Origin: Viola odorata
Taxonomy: Eukaryota > Streptophyta > Magnoliopsida > Malpighiales > Violaceae
Length of the DNA: 64,000 nucleotides
Assembly: GCA_963691705.1 (NCBI GenBank)
Contig: OY829544.1
Coordinates: 8,315,501-8,379,500 of the forward strand
Reading direction: 5' to 3'
Numbering within the stretch: position 1 is the first letter of the stretch; each line of letters starts with the position of its first letter. Of the stretch, positions 1 to 10,828 are shown piece by piece. Below the pieces are notes generated by a model. That model worked only from the letters and a program-made list of their open reading frames with translations. It searched no databases and was not told the origin of the DNA. Both the position numbers and the translations under genes were made by a program.

Positions 1-2890
1 TGATCCTGTGTTGCAGTTTGACTCATCAATTTGTTTGAAACGATGAAGCGACCCCATTACCGATTTCCCCCCTTAAAATGTCATTTTTAAAGTTTTATTA
101 GTAATTTATTTAAAAATAATGTTAGAAATATCAATTTCTCGATGAGTTTACGAGGTTATAATTTAACTATTTAGTGACTTTTATCTATAATATTATAATA
201 ATAATTGCTAATATAACTAATTTTTTATATTAAAAAAATCTTAATGAGTTTTATCCTCTATTATTATTTTATTTTATTTTTTATTTAACCAATAACTATC
301 AATTTAATTAGTATAGAAATAAGATAGGTACCACAAGTAAAAAAGAATTAGCACCTATTTTTTGTTTAAACAATAAAAGATAACATAAGAATTAGATAAA
401 CACGAATTATCTCTTGAGACTTCCTTTAATAACAATATAGTATTATAGATTAGGGGTAAACTACATAATAAAATTAATTTTTCTACTTTGGCCTCTATAT
501 TTGAAAATTTGCAAAAATAATATTATAGTTTCTAAAATTTGCAATTTGAACCTTTCTAATAGTTAATAAAATATCCACAGGCCCAAGGTCTATGGCCCTG
601 CTATCTTTCTGCAGAGGCCGCACAGTGGGCCAAGCCCATCTGCTAGGCAGGTCCGTTGTAGTGTTCAAGACCAATGAGGCAATGACTAATGACTAGGGAG
701 GGATTTTTCTGAAGGATAAAATACTGCACGCCCCAAACTAGCTTTATTAATAAATTGCTTGACCCAATCCACACCTCATGTTAAAGTCATTTGTTTGATA
801 AGAATCACGTGCACCTAATAATTATTTGACATTGTGTCATGATCATGATGTATGAAAATTTAGCGTTTCTTTTATTAATCATAAGATCAGGGCGGCACAC
901 ACCCCCCCGCCCCCGCCCCCCCCCCAAAAAAAAAAATTTCAAATTTTATGGGCAGTGGGCACAGGCCCGAGTTTGATTTTTGTTTTCTTGATTAAAAAAG
1001 AAAAAAGAGGAAAGAAGAAAAAAGAATTGATGGGTGGATGGGTTGGGCCAGTCCACACTTTTTCTGGAGGTTCGTGGACCAACTCAAGGCCTCTCTTCAA
1101 GAAAAGAAAAGCTCATAACAGCTCCATCCTTTAAAAAGGGCGAGTTTTTGATTCAATTCATGAATCAGCTCCCTCCCTCCCAAATCAGTTTCCAGTTTTT
1201 TGTTTAAAGTAATAAAACAAAAATACCCAAAATTAATAACACTATCAATCCGTAATCACCCACGCAAAAACCATCAACAAACTAGAAAGGAAGATAATAA
1301 GTAAGAGGACGCGTTTAACAACTGGTTAGTGGTTAGTCATGACTTACATGCGGGTTCTAAAGCGTGCAGTTCACATTAAAATATTTTTTCAATTTTTCGT
1401 TCAGTTCGTTTGTCTTCTCACTCACAAAAAAAAAAAATCGGGGGCGCGGCTCCCAAACCCCCGCATCCATTAAATATAAATCCTGAATCTGTCTCTAATC
1501 TCGCTCCCCCCAAACATCGAAGGCAGGCTTCGTCATTGCATAAGATAGAACTTATATGCGATCATCCGCTAAATGGACAAAATCTTAAAAAGCATTTAGT
1601 GTGGGGTTGGCCTATCATCTTTTTTACACTTGCAGTTTTGGGTCGGTCTAATTTAGTGGTATATATGCAGCCGTATGGCTGAAAATATTTTGTCAAATCT
1701 TTCGTGTAGAAAGGAAACGCATATGCTGACCGAATTGAACCTACTATAATTTAGAATAACTAATTTTGTTTTTGCACAAAATCGAGAGTTGATTAGAGCA
1801 TAAACGAGGTCGCTTCTTTTTTTTTTTCCTTTTTTTTTTGGAACGACATTGCTAATTGGAAAAAAAGAAAAGAGTAAAAGATGCATTATTCATAGACCCC
1901 ATACATTGGCTTGGTCAAATCTCAAGGCGTCATCAAGTCAATGGTACAACGTTCATTAGTTTTAAGTCAATGGCAATAGATTAAAAAAATTATTATTATT
2001 GCTGGTTAATTTCTCACAACTTTTTTTTTCCAGAATTCTCGAATGTGTTCTTTATCCTTCTCAAACCGCGATATTAATTTTATTCAAGCATTTTCGTGAG
2101 TCTCAAAAATTGATTATTATAGTATATATCCCATAATAATTTATTTTTATTCTCATTCAGTCATTCTATTCTAATTTTTCTCGATATCTTAACTTAAGAA
2201 TTTGTCTATGGACCAAAAGAGCCTTTTTCCCTAACTAAAATCAAACATGATTTCCATAAAATTAATATATTAATCTCTGAAGAAAAAAACGTTTAAACGA
2301 ATTGATTTGGTTAAGTGCGTCCAAACCCACGTTAGATATTTGTAACTACTCGTTTTCACACCTGTTCCTTTTGCTTTTACTTTTCGCTGGTGGAACTAGT
2401 GCACCAATTCTTTCCATGCATCTTGGTCTCCACACCAATACTCATAACCTTTCAATTTTTAATTATATATCTTTAGATATGAATCAAATATGTTTAAGCG
2501 TCCGTTTAGTAAACATTAATTATATTCGTACTGAATTAACCTATTAAGAGATAAAGTATTTATAATAAGTAACTATTTCATATATAAAGATGGAATTTAT
2601 AACTTCTTTTTTAAGCTAAACACCTATTCAAATCACAAAAAATGTATTTTTTCACATTACTAATTTCCAAAAATTAAGGGTTGAAACTTAGAAGAAAAAT
2701 AAAATACGTTTAAGACCAAGAAAAAGATAGACGAGTCAACGGCAAAAAGTCACAAGTTTGGTGAGATCTCACGCGGCAATTCTTCAACAATTCCTGCTGC
2801 TGGAAGCTTCACTTGATCACACAGCCGGCGTATTCTCTATCGACGGCCTAAAATTAATCACATTGTCCAATCTAAGACTTGGAACTTTAC
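1..2890. other. Intergenic, no gene seen
   Basis: AT-rich spacer upstream of the two-domain phytocyanin gene. Short open frames here have no recognisable protein features. The one obvious local feature is a C-run followed by an A-run near 901-938. No RNA gene or bounded transposon was recognised. Confidence 0.6.
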
Positions 2891-2891
2891 C

Positions 2892-2902
2892 TATATATAT
2901 AT
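2892..2902 (+). promoter_or_regulatory. TATA box of the two-domain phytocyanin gene
   Basis: An uninterrupted TATATATATA tract lies about 127 bp upstream of the start codon at 3029. That suits a start of transcription near 2925 and a 5' leader of about 100 nt. It is inferred from position and sequence only. Confidence 0.55.
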
Positions 2903-3028
2903 ACCAGATCACCAAGAAGAATGAAAGCAGAGTCCAAAACCCAACAAGGCAGGAAACAGAGCAAGCGATAAACAAAAAAACAGGAGCGCGACCTGACGTT
3001 CAGGAACACAAAAAAGAAAAACAAATCA

Positions 3029-4875
3029 ATGGCAAGAAGTTTAAAGATGGAATTTTTAGTTTCAGCAGTTTTAGTAGCAGCTGCTTTGATGATACAAAGC
3101 TCATCTGCACAGACAATCCATGTTGTTGGTGGTGCTCAAGGATGGACACTTCCTAACGCAAATACTGTATCTTATTCCACCTGGGCTGCTAGCCAAACCT
3201 TCACTGCTGGAGACATTCTCGGTAAATACTTGCTCTGTTTCAAAAATAACTGTCGTTTGAGTAGATTAAAAAATATTTTGAAGTTTAAATCAACAACTTA
3301 AAAATTATGTTATTAGATAGTTTTTTCGTACTTATGTGTAATCTGATAATAAATTTTGTTTTTTTGCAGTGTTTAATTTCCTGAATTTACAACATGATGT
3401 AGCAGAAGTAAGCAAGGCAGATTATGATGGTTGTAGCACAACCAGTCCTATTTCATCAGCAACAACTAGTCCTGCAAATTTCACACTCACTGCTCCAGGA
3501 GAGCATTATTACATCTGCAATTTTCCAGGCCATTGCTCTGCTGGTCAGAAATTAGCAATTAATGTCACTTCTGCTACTTCTACCTCCCCTGCATCTTCAC
3601 CTTCCCCTGCTCCTCAATCCAGCACTCCCTCACCAGTTTCTGCTCCATCACCCTCTCCGGTCTCCGGTTCTTCCCCTTCGCCTAACTCACCAGATTCTGC
3701 CCCATCACCCGCTCCGGTCTCCGGTTCTTCCCCTTCGCCTAACTCACCAGATTCTGCCCCATCACCTTCTCCTGCCTCATCACCTGGACCATCCAGGTCA
3801 GCTGTGACTTACACTGTTGGAGACAGTGCAGGATGGAGTCTTGTTCCCGGTGCTGCTGGTTACCAGACTTGGGCTTCTAACAAGAACTTCATGGTTGGAG
3901 ACATCCTAGGTAAGTATTAGGACAAAAATATTGTGTTGGGCATTCATTCATTTGGATTTATTCTTGAAAAGTTTCAATCTTTTAACATTATGAATTGTTA
4001 AAATAGACATCATAGGTAAGTACTAGGAAAAAAATACTCTCATGGGCATTCACCTATTTGGCTTAACTTCTTAAAAGTTTCAATCTTTTAGCACAAAAGG
4101 CATAGTCATAGCTAGTTGGGTACAAATCACATATGTTACTTTAACTCTTTGTAATCTTTTTGGGTGCTATTTTTGCTCCTTTTGAAAGTAAATTAAGTTA
4201 ATTTGAGTATTGTCGGACCTTAAAATAGAAAAGTATTTATCGAAAATTTCTATATTTTTCAACATAGAATTTTAAATCTAGATTAAGAGTAAACACAACT
4301 AATGTTGGAAAGAAAGTCTAAACTTTGCATATGTGGTTATAGTTTTGCTGTGCTCCCAATTTGTGAAGCTTTTTGTTCAAACCAAGGATGAATTTGGATA
4401 TAAAGATGATAAGTTTGAGTAATTTATGTTTAATCTGTTTAGGTTTTAACACGAATTTGACTTGATTAAACTCAAATTGTGTTTCTCTAATATCCATTGA
4501 TTTCTTAATGATTTTGCAGTTTTTAACTATCCGAATGGAGCACACGACGTCGCTGAGTTGACAAAAGATGCTTATGGACCTTGCAATGTCGCAAACCCTT
4601 TATCTAAAGAAAACATTCCACCAACAAGAATTACTCTCACCACTCCTGGTGAACATTTCTACACTTGTACCGTCCCTGGCCACTGCGACGCTGGCCAAAA
4701 GCTAGCCATCAATGTCAGTGATGGCAGCGCCGCCGCTTCACCACCGCCTTCCACCCCCAGCAGCCCATCTCCCACCGGTGCTACCACACCTCCTCCACCT
4801 GAGTCATCTGCTACTTCTCTTGGAGTTTCTGCTGCTACCTTCTTGTCAGTTATTTTTGTAGGTTTATTGTACTAG
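3029..4875 (+). CDS. Two-domain chimeric phytocyanin (stellacyanin-like, GPI-anchored AGP type)
   Basis: Three exons are read: 3029-3221, 3370-3909 and 4520-4875, joined by phase-1 introns, giving 362 aa. The protein has an N-terminal signal peptide (cleavage probably near SSSAQ), a first plastocyanin-like domain, a Pro/Ser-rich linker, a second plastocyanin-like domain starting VTYTVGDSAGW, then a Pro/Ser tail and a hydrophobic C-terminus typical of a GPI signal. Each domain is split by an intron at the same GD-I-L/VFN position, the conserved site in phytocyanin genes. Type-1 copper ligands appear complete in both: His in HDVAE, then Cys, His and Gln in C-x4-GHC-x2-GQKL. Gln in the axial position is the stellacyanin state, whereas uclacyanins use Met. 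Phytocyanins are apoplastic or membrane-anchored copper proteins; the electron partner is unknown. The Ser-Pro/Ala-Pro linker is a likely arabinogalactan glycosylation site. Most family members have one copper domain, so the fusion of two is notable. Start choice: first ATG in frame with the signal peptide. Confidence 0.88.
3642..3774 (+). repeat. 57-bp tandem repeat encoding a 19-aa Pro/Ser linker unit
   Basis: Two near-identical 57-bp units (3661-3717 and 3718-3774) code for a 19-residue SGSSPSPNSPDSAPSP-type unit. A partial third unit precedes them at 3642-3660. The repeat lies in the linker between the two copper domains and keeps the reading frame. Confidence 0.85.
3899..4096 (+). repeat. 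Duplicated exon/intron boundary inside intron 2
   Basis: The end of exon 2, its donor (about 3901) and some 85 bp of the following intron are repeated about 107 bp further on (from about 4008). Both copies hold a GGTAAGTA-type donor and a shared run near GTTTCAATCTTTTA. The second copy is therefore a decoy donor. Confidence 0.75.
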
Positions 4876-5816
4876 ATTGAAGTTTTTGAGAGTGATTAAT
4901 TAGTGTGATTCATTTTAATTATGTGATGTATTATATTACTATACACGATTGAATTTCTGAATGAAAGAATAAATTTATTAAGTTGATTTTTTTATTTGCT
5001 TACTTATTTCTTTTTGTAAAAAACTGATCATCATATTGAACGTCAACATTTTCAAATTTTGTTTCTACTTAAGTTAATTTTGTTAAAAAAAATCAACATT
5101 TTCAAATATCCTCCTTATTTTTTTCGAGTAAATAACCTATCTAACTCTAACTAACATGGTATGCCACACAAAAAATGATTTTCCCAGTATAATTTTTTTC
5201 ACCGAATTATCCTAACATTTTTTGTTAAATTTGATATGGACTACATGATTATGATTATTATTATTATAGATCTAAAATGATGTCACATGATGTCTTAATC
5301 AATTAGATCCTGGGAAGAAAAAGAAGAAGCATGATGACAATTTTGTCAAGCCATTTCATACTATTTTGTCTTGGTGCTTGACTGATTACGCATTAACAAA
5401 ATCAAATTTGAAAGTGGCAATGACTTTAAGTAATTGGTTTGAACGAGTATAATTTAGAAGACAAATTCAATTAGGAAACGAACAATCTGTCGTCTTGCTT
5501 CCATTGAATTATGAATTTCCTGATAACTATGTCGTCTTGCTTCCATCATCCATGCTCATCAAAATAGCAGGCCCACAAATTTGGGCTTGAATATGACAGC
5601 CTCAATCAACCCATCAAGATAGCCAGCTCATTTTCGAGACTCACGAGATGCAGCGGCTTGTTTTATTCTAACCATAGATTTCATGTTCGACTCCCGAATA
5701 TGCATCCAGCTGCGTTAAAATATGCGAAGGAATATTTTGCTACTCTATGGGATTCTACTCGGTGTGAATTCGAAACAATCGACACTTAATATAATGACCG
5801 AATATTATTAAAGTGT
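4876..5816. other. Intergenic, 3' flank of the phytocyanin gene
   Basis: AT-rich spacer. It starts with the probable 3' UTR, with AATAAATTTATT near 4970 a likely polyadenylation region. No gene, RNA or bounded repeat was recognised. Confidence 0.5.
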
Positions 5817-6704
5817 GTAAATTAAAAATTTTATATCTTTCAAATTTTTTATTCCGCCTCTCCTGAACTTAGAGTCAACTACAAATGTTAGGGCTCCGTT
5901 CCGTTACTTTTTACCTCCGACTCCGATTTCAACTTATTTACCATAATACTATTATATATTAAATAATATAATTAATTTAATAAATCTAGAAAAATAATAT
6001 AATTAATTTTAAAAAATTCAGAAGAATACTATAATAATTTTAAAATTTTAGAAAAATAATTTATTTAATTTTAAAATTTTCAAAAAAAATGTAATTAATT
6101 TTAAAAATAAAATAAAAATGTAATAATAACAAAAAATGTACAAATTCCAAAAGAATAATCCAATTAATTTAAAAGATCAGAAAAAATATAAAAATTCCAA
6201 AAAAATTAATTAATCTAAAAATTCAAATAAAATGTAAAAAATTCAAAAAAAAATGTAAAAATGACAAAAAAATGTTCAAATTCGAAAAAAAATGTAAAAA
6301 TAACAAAACATTTGTTAATTAATCTAAACATCCAGAAAAACGTAAAAATTCCAAAAAAAAATGTTTATAATATTTTTATTTCTTATACCTTAACTTTTTG
6401 GATTTTTTACAATATTTTTTTTAAAATTTACATTAATTAACATTTTTTTTGGAAATTTTACGTTTTTTAGAATTTTTTTTAAATTTTCACATTTTCTTGA
6501 ATTTGTACATTTTTTTGGGATTTTTACATTTTTTTAAAAAAAATTACTCTCTTTTGGGATTTTTACATTAATTAACAACTTTTTAGAATTTTTTACATTT
6601 TTTTTTATTTTCACATTTTTTGAAATTTGTACATTTTTATGAATTTTTTACAAATTTTTTTGTACATTTTTTTGAACCTTTTGCAATTTGTTTTTGGATT
6701 TTTA

Positions 6705-7782
6705 TAGGGGTTGCAAAATTCTACCCATACCCAACTAATTTAAGTGGGTATAGGTGTTAAATGGGTCAGTGTAATTTTTAAATGGGTAGAAATGGGTAAT
6801 ATACCCATTTAAATTAAAATATGTGGGTTTTATTGGGTTGGGTAATGGGTACCCAATGGGTACCAATTAAACCAAAACCAACCCTATCCCTCCCCTTCTC
6901 CTCTCTCTCTCATCTTTTTTATTTTTTATTTTTAAATAAATTCTATTTTCTTAATTTATATAATGAACAAAATAAATTAAAAACTATAACAACGTAATCT
7001 CTATCTCGAGATAAGTAATTCTATATCCACTTTTTTTTTCTTTTTTAAGTTTTTAAAAATGGGTTTAATACTAAATGCAGTACTTTAATTAATTTCCTGT
7101 GTTTAAAAAAATAAATAGAAAAAAAAAGAATACTTTCCTTTCCTTGCAGCATCTTACTCACGTGCATGCATATAATTATAGCCATACTTATATATTAATC
7201 TATGTAACAGGTGTTTAAGGTAAGTGGTTAAATATTCATTTTAAAGTTAATATAAATTTGCCACATGTCATTTTAAATTAATAACTAGGATAAATAATTT
7301 ATAAATTAATAACTAGGAGTACTATGTTAATTTAATCAATCAATTTATTTATACAATAAAAATAAAATAATTAAATTTTACTTTTATTATTATTCCATAT
7401 TTATTCTATTTATTATATATATAATTTTAAATTATTTATTTCAGTAAAATAAAATTTGAGGCTAAACGATAAAACCCGAGGCTAAACAGTTAAACCCAAA
7501 CCTAAATAATAAAACCCAAGCCTAAATGGTCAAACCCGAGTCTAAACGATCAAATCCGAACATAAATGGTCAAACATAGTATTTTTAATCTTACTTAATA
7601 AAAAATTATATTTATTGAGTGAGTATGATTTAAACGGGTGTAAATGGGTATAAACGGGTGGGTATGATTAAATGGGTATAAATGGGTATGGGTACCCATT
7701 TAAAAATTTATATGGGTAATAAATCGGTATAATACCCATACCCATTTAGTCAATACCCATACCCACCCATTTGCCACCCCTA
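6705..7782. mobile_element. hAT-type MITE nested in the foldback element
   Basis: The element begins TAGGGGTTGCAAA and ends with the complement of TAGGGGTGGCAAA, a 13-bp terminal inverted repeat with one mismatch. It is flanked by perfect 8-bp direct repeats GATTTTTA at 6697-6704 and 7783-7790. Terminal sequence and 8-bp duplication are those of hAT elements. The 1,078-bp body has no transposase; it carries GGGTATA-rich ends and an internal 20-bp tandem array. Confidence 0.88.
7461..7580 (+). repeat. 20-bp minisatellite, six units
   Basis: Six consecutive 20-bp units of the form GCTAAACGATAAAACCCGAG, with substitutions but no length change, occupy exactly 120 bp inside the nested hAT MITE. 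Confidence 0.85.
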
Positions 7783-8424
7783 GATTTTTACATTAATTAA
7801 CAATTTTTTTGGAATTTGGACGATTTTGGGATTTTTACAAATTTTTTTGGAATTTTTATATTTTTCTGAATTTTTAGATTAATTAACATTTTTTTTGGAA
7901 TTTTTACATTTTTTGCTGAATTTTTATAATTTTTTGTTAGAATTTGTACATTTTTTTCTGAATTTTTAAAATTAATTACATTATTTTTTAATTTTAAAAT
8001 TAATTATATTATTTTTTTAAATTTATTAAATTAATCATATTATTTATACATAGTAACATTATGGTAAATAAATTGAAATAGAGAATCATAGGTAAAAAGT
8101 AACGGAAGGGAGCGTTGACTGACGGAGTCTTAACATTTAAAGTTGATTCAAAGTTTAGAAGAGACGGAATAAAATATGTAAAAGATAGGAAAAGTTTATA
8201 TTTTTTGCGATAGTACGGTGAGAATTTATGCAATTACCCCCTATATATATCTTCATAGTTGCGTATTTATTTCTTACACAAACTGTCAAACATGTCGTGT
8301 CCTGTATTGTCACGCAATACTGCAATAGTAGTGTACCCATCAATTCTGACCTGGTACTTTTCAATTCTGACCAATTCTGACTTTTCTAATCTTAGGATAG
8401 GATACTTATCTCTTCTTTTCTGCC

Positions 8425-8431
8425 TATATAA
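8425..8431 (+). promoter_or_regulatory. TATA box of phytocyanin copy 1
   Basis: TATATAA lies 110 bp before the start codon at 8535. At the matching place copy 2 reads TACATAA (10,719-10,725). Copies 3 and 20,704 lack this segment, their promoter joining at GGATAAGAAACTC. Confidence 0.6.
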
Positions 8432-8534
8432 GAACCTCTTTCTGCAAAGTTTCTAACAGAGATTTTAGACCAGAGTGTGCGGTCCGAACCTAAACCCTGC
8501 AGAGACGATCTTAAGAACACAAGAGAAAAGGAAA

Positions 8535-9429
8535 ATGGGGCGGTCCCGTTCGAGCTCGATTGGGTATTTTATTGTTGTGATGATGATTCTGCTGGAGGGT
8601 GCAACTGCAACACTGTACACAGTTGGTGACAGCTTGGGCTGGGCACTTCCTAACTCAACAGATTACTACAATGGTGTCTGGGCTAAAAATAAGACATTCC
8701 TCATTGGAGACGAGTTAGGTAAGTTCTCTCCCTCTTTTTTTCTTCAATTTTATTTATTTATTTTCTTCCCTCTTTTTACCTCACAACTTGTTCTGCGTAC
8801 ATGCATGCTAGGAAGAGTTTGACACTTTCATCAGTCACCCTCTAAAGAGCAATATATGCCGAATTACATATCGTTTAATCTTGGAGTCCACGTCTTTCTC
8901 TCCATGATGTTATAGGGTTGGGTATCAATGCTAGTTTACGCGTTTCTTGAATAAATAAATAAAAACAAAGGAGCATGAAACTATATCTAGTATTGTAAGT
9001 AGATTAGTTCTGACACAGTTAGCTCATATTATACCTCTTCTTGGAAAAAATAGGTTGGTTAAAATTTTCTATTGAAGATCTCATTTTTTGTTGTGTTTTT
9101 TTTGTTTCCTACTCACAACAGAGTTCAAAGTGAATGACAGTCTGGCTGTTGTATCAAAAGAACAGTATGATAATTGCACCCAGACTATTCAAGCTGCCGT
9201 GTTTAAAGGCCCCAATCTCACTACCACTATCCCTCTCATACAAAATGGCACCCTCTATTTCACCTGCATGGAGGACAACCACTGCAGCCGTGGCCAAAAG
9301 TTGAAAATCACTATTGGAAATGGAATCGCACCACCCTCTTCGGCAGCGCCTCCGTCTCTCTCCACAGCTCCCGTACCTCTGTTTATCCTCTCCATCCTAG
9401 CCATTTCTCTCCTCAATTCCCATGCTTGA
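8535..9429 (+). CDS. Stellacyanin-like phytocyanin, copy 1, first copper His missing
   Basis: Two exons (8535-8718 and 9122-9429) joined by a phase-1 intron of 403 bp give 163 aa. A signal peptide (MGRSRSSSIGYF... to ATA), one plastocyanin-like domain starting LYTVGDSLGWALP, a short Pro/Ser segment and a hydrophobic GPI-type tail are present. The second ligand group is intact: Cys, His and Gln in C-MEDNH-C-SRGQ. The segment that should carry the first copper His is shortened to NDSLAVVSKEQY; the paralog at 20,704 has NTTQSHNVADVPKEQY there. Exon 2 begins AG rather than TG, turning the usual Val at the splice joint into Glu. By family knowledge such proteins resemble early-nodulin-like phytocyanins and may not bind copper in the normal way. 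The frame is open upstream of the ATG at 8535 but has no earlier ATG. Confidence 0.85.
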
Positions 9430-10828
9430 TTAATTCTCTCCCAAATCCCATTCATGTATAAAATTGCTGTACAAGTAGTGCCAATGAAAGTTGTGCTGTT
9501 ATTAGGCTTTAATTAGTTCAAAATAAATGAAAATTTGTGTTTTGGTTGATTACTTCTACAGTTCTATGGTCTTCCTTTATGGACCTTAAACAATTATGGA
9601 ATTGGTAATTGCCGATTATTTCATTCTTGGTTGTGGTTGTGCGTTCTCAGTCTAGAGAATTGGGAAAATGCTGGAAAGTCATTCTTTAGAAAGAGATTGA
9701 CTTTCTAGAAAGAGATTACACAAAAACTAAAACTCGAGTTGTTATCAGTAAAGGTGTGGTATCACTAGACTAAGGAAGCAACCCATGACGTTAATCAATT
9801 GACATTCCCCAAAAGGATGAAAACAATAGCTTAATATCCGCAAGAAAGGAATCTGATAGTACAATGAGAATTTCTACAATTACCCAATTTAAGGTATTAT
9901 TCACTTTCTCTCCTGGCACATCAGCTTAACACCCAACCAAATTTTCAAATAATACTCACTTCTCACAGCAAAGTATTTTTCAGGATGTTATTCACTCTCT
10001 TTCTCTTCTATATCATTTAATCATATACCCCACCATATTTTTCATTTCTTTTTCTTATTAAAGTTATAATTACTATAATAATTATATTTTATAATATAAT
10101 AAATAATAAATAATATATTTTAATATAAATAAATTAAATTTCATAATTTTTTCTTTATTTTTTTAAATTATTTTGAGTAATTATTATGAAAAAAGTCATT
10201 TAAAAAAAATGAAAAAAATATAGAAAATTCTAATTTTTTTTAGTGTCCAAATAATACAAACGTAGTCTCAATTTATAGATCTCAAAAAATTAAAAATAAT
10301 GGTATATTTTTTATAAATTTATTTTTAGTATTTATTATAAAAAAACCCATTTAAAAAATGATGGGGAAAAAAATTAATGTTGCACGCGAGCTGCCATTGG
10401 GCCACAACATTAATTTTTTTTTTAAAACAAAAAAACTGACAGTAGGACTAAAAAATTCGGTACCAAAATTTTGATACCAGGACTATCTTATGTGGCATTT
10501 GGTACTCCATTGGTACCCTGCTGCACCCAAAATACCTCCATTGCTACCCTGCTGCTGATGGTTTTATAAATATCTTGAGAGTTGCGTATTTATTTCTTAC
10601 ACAAACTGTCAAACATGTCGTGTCCTGTATTGTCACGCAATAGAAGTGTACCCATCAATTCTGACCAATTCTGACTTTTCTAATCTTAGGATAGGATACT
10701 TATCTTTTCTTTTCTGCATACATAAGAACCTCTTTCTGCAAAGTTTCTAACAGAGATTTTAGACCAGAGTGTGCGGTCCGAACCTAAACCCTGCAGAGAC
10801 GACCTTAAGAACAAAAGAGAAAAGGAAA
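9430..10828. other. Spacer and promoter of phytocyanin copy 2
   Basis: About 9430-9856 is the copy 1 3' flank, shared almost base for base with those of copies 2 and 3. From about 9857 the sequence resembles the promoter of copy 1 (8208 onward), but roughly 680 bp (about 9889-10,566) is inserted here or missing from copy 1. That block is AT-rich, has no clear terminal inverted repeats, and ends in two copies of a CCATTG-TACCCTGCTGC motif near 10,516-10,552. Confidence 0.6.

Larger units (their letters stand above)
5817..8208. mobile_element. Long inverted-repeat (foldback) element, non-autonomous
   Basis: The left part (about 5817-6080) reappears as its reverse complement at about 7970-8208. 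Matching landmarks are ATTCCGCCTCTCCTGAACTT against the complement of the 8150-8170 segment, TTCCGTTACTTTTTACCT against AGGTAAAAAGTAACGGAA, and TTATTTACCATAAT against its complement near 8060-8072. The interior is low-complexity, made of variants of GGAATTTTTACATTTTTT and their complements, so the whole could fold into one long hairpin. A separate hAT MITE is nested at 6705-7782. No coding capacity and no clear target duplication were seen, so superfamily and exact ends are uncertain. Confidence 0.75.

Noticed and set aside
1410..1682. Plus-strand open frame of 90 codons
   Set aside because: Low-complexity start, no homology features and no promoter or splice context.
2758..3156. Open frame of 132 codons overlapping the start of the two-domain phytocyanin
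   Set aside because: It is the 5' leader read through in another frame; the phytocyanin frame from 3029 explains the region.
7461..7580. CRISPR-like array
   Set aside because: The 20-bp units are directly adjacent with no spacers and lie in a plant transposon; this is a minisatellite.
9880..10570. Possible MITE in the copy 2 promoter
   Set aside because: No terminal inverted repeats or target duplication could be found, so it is reported only as an insertion/deletion difference.
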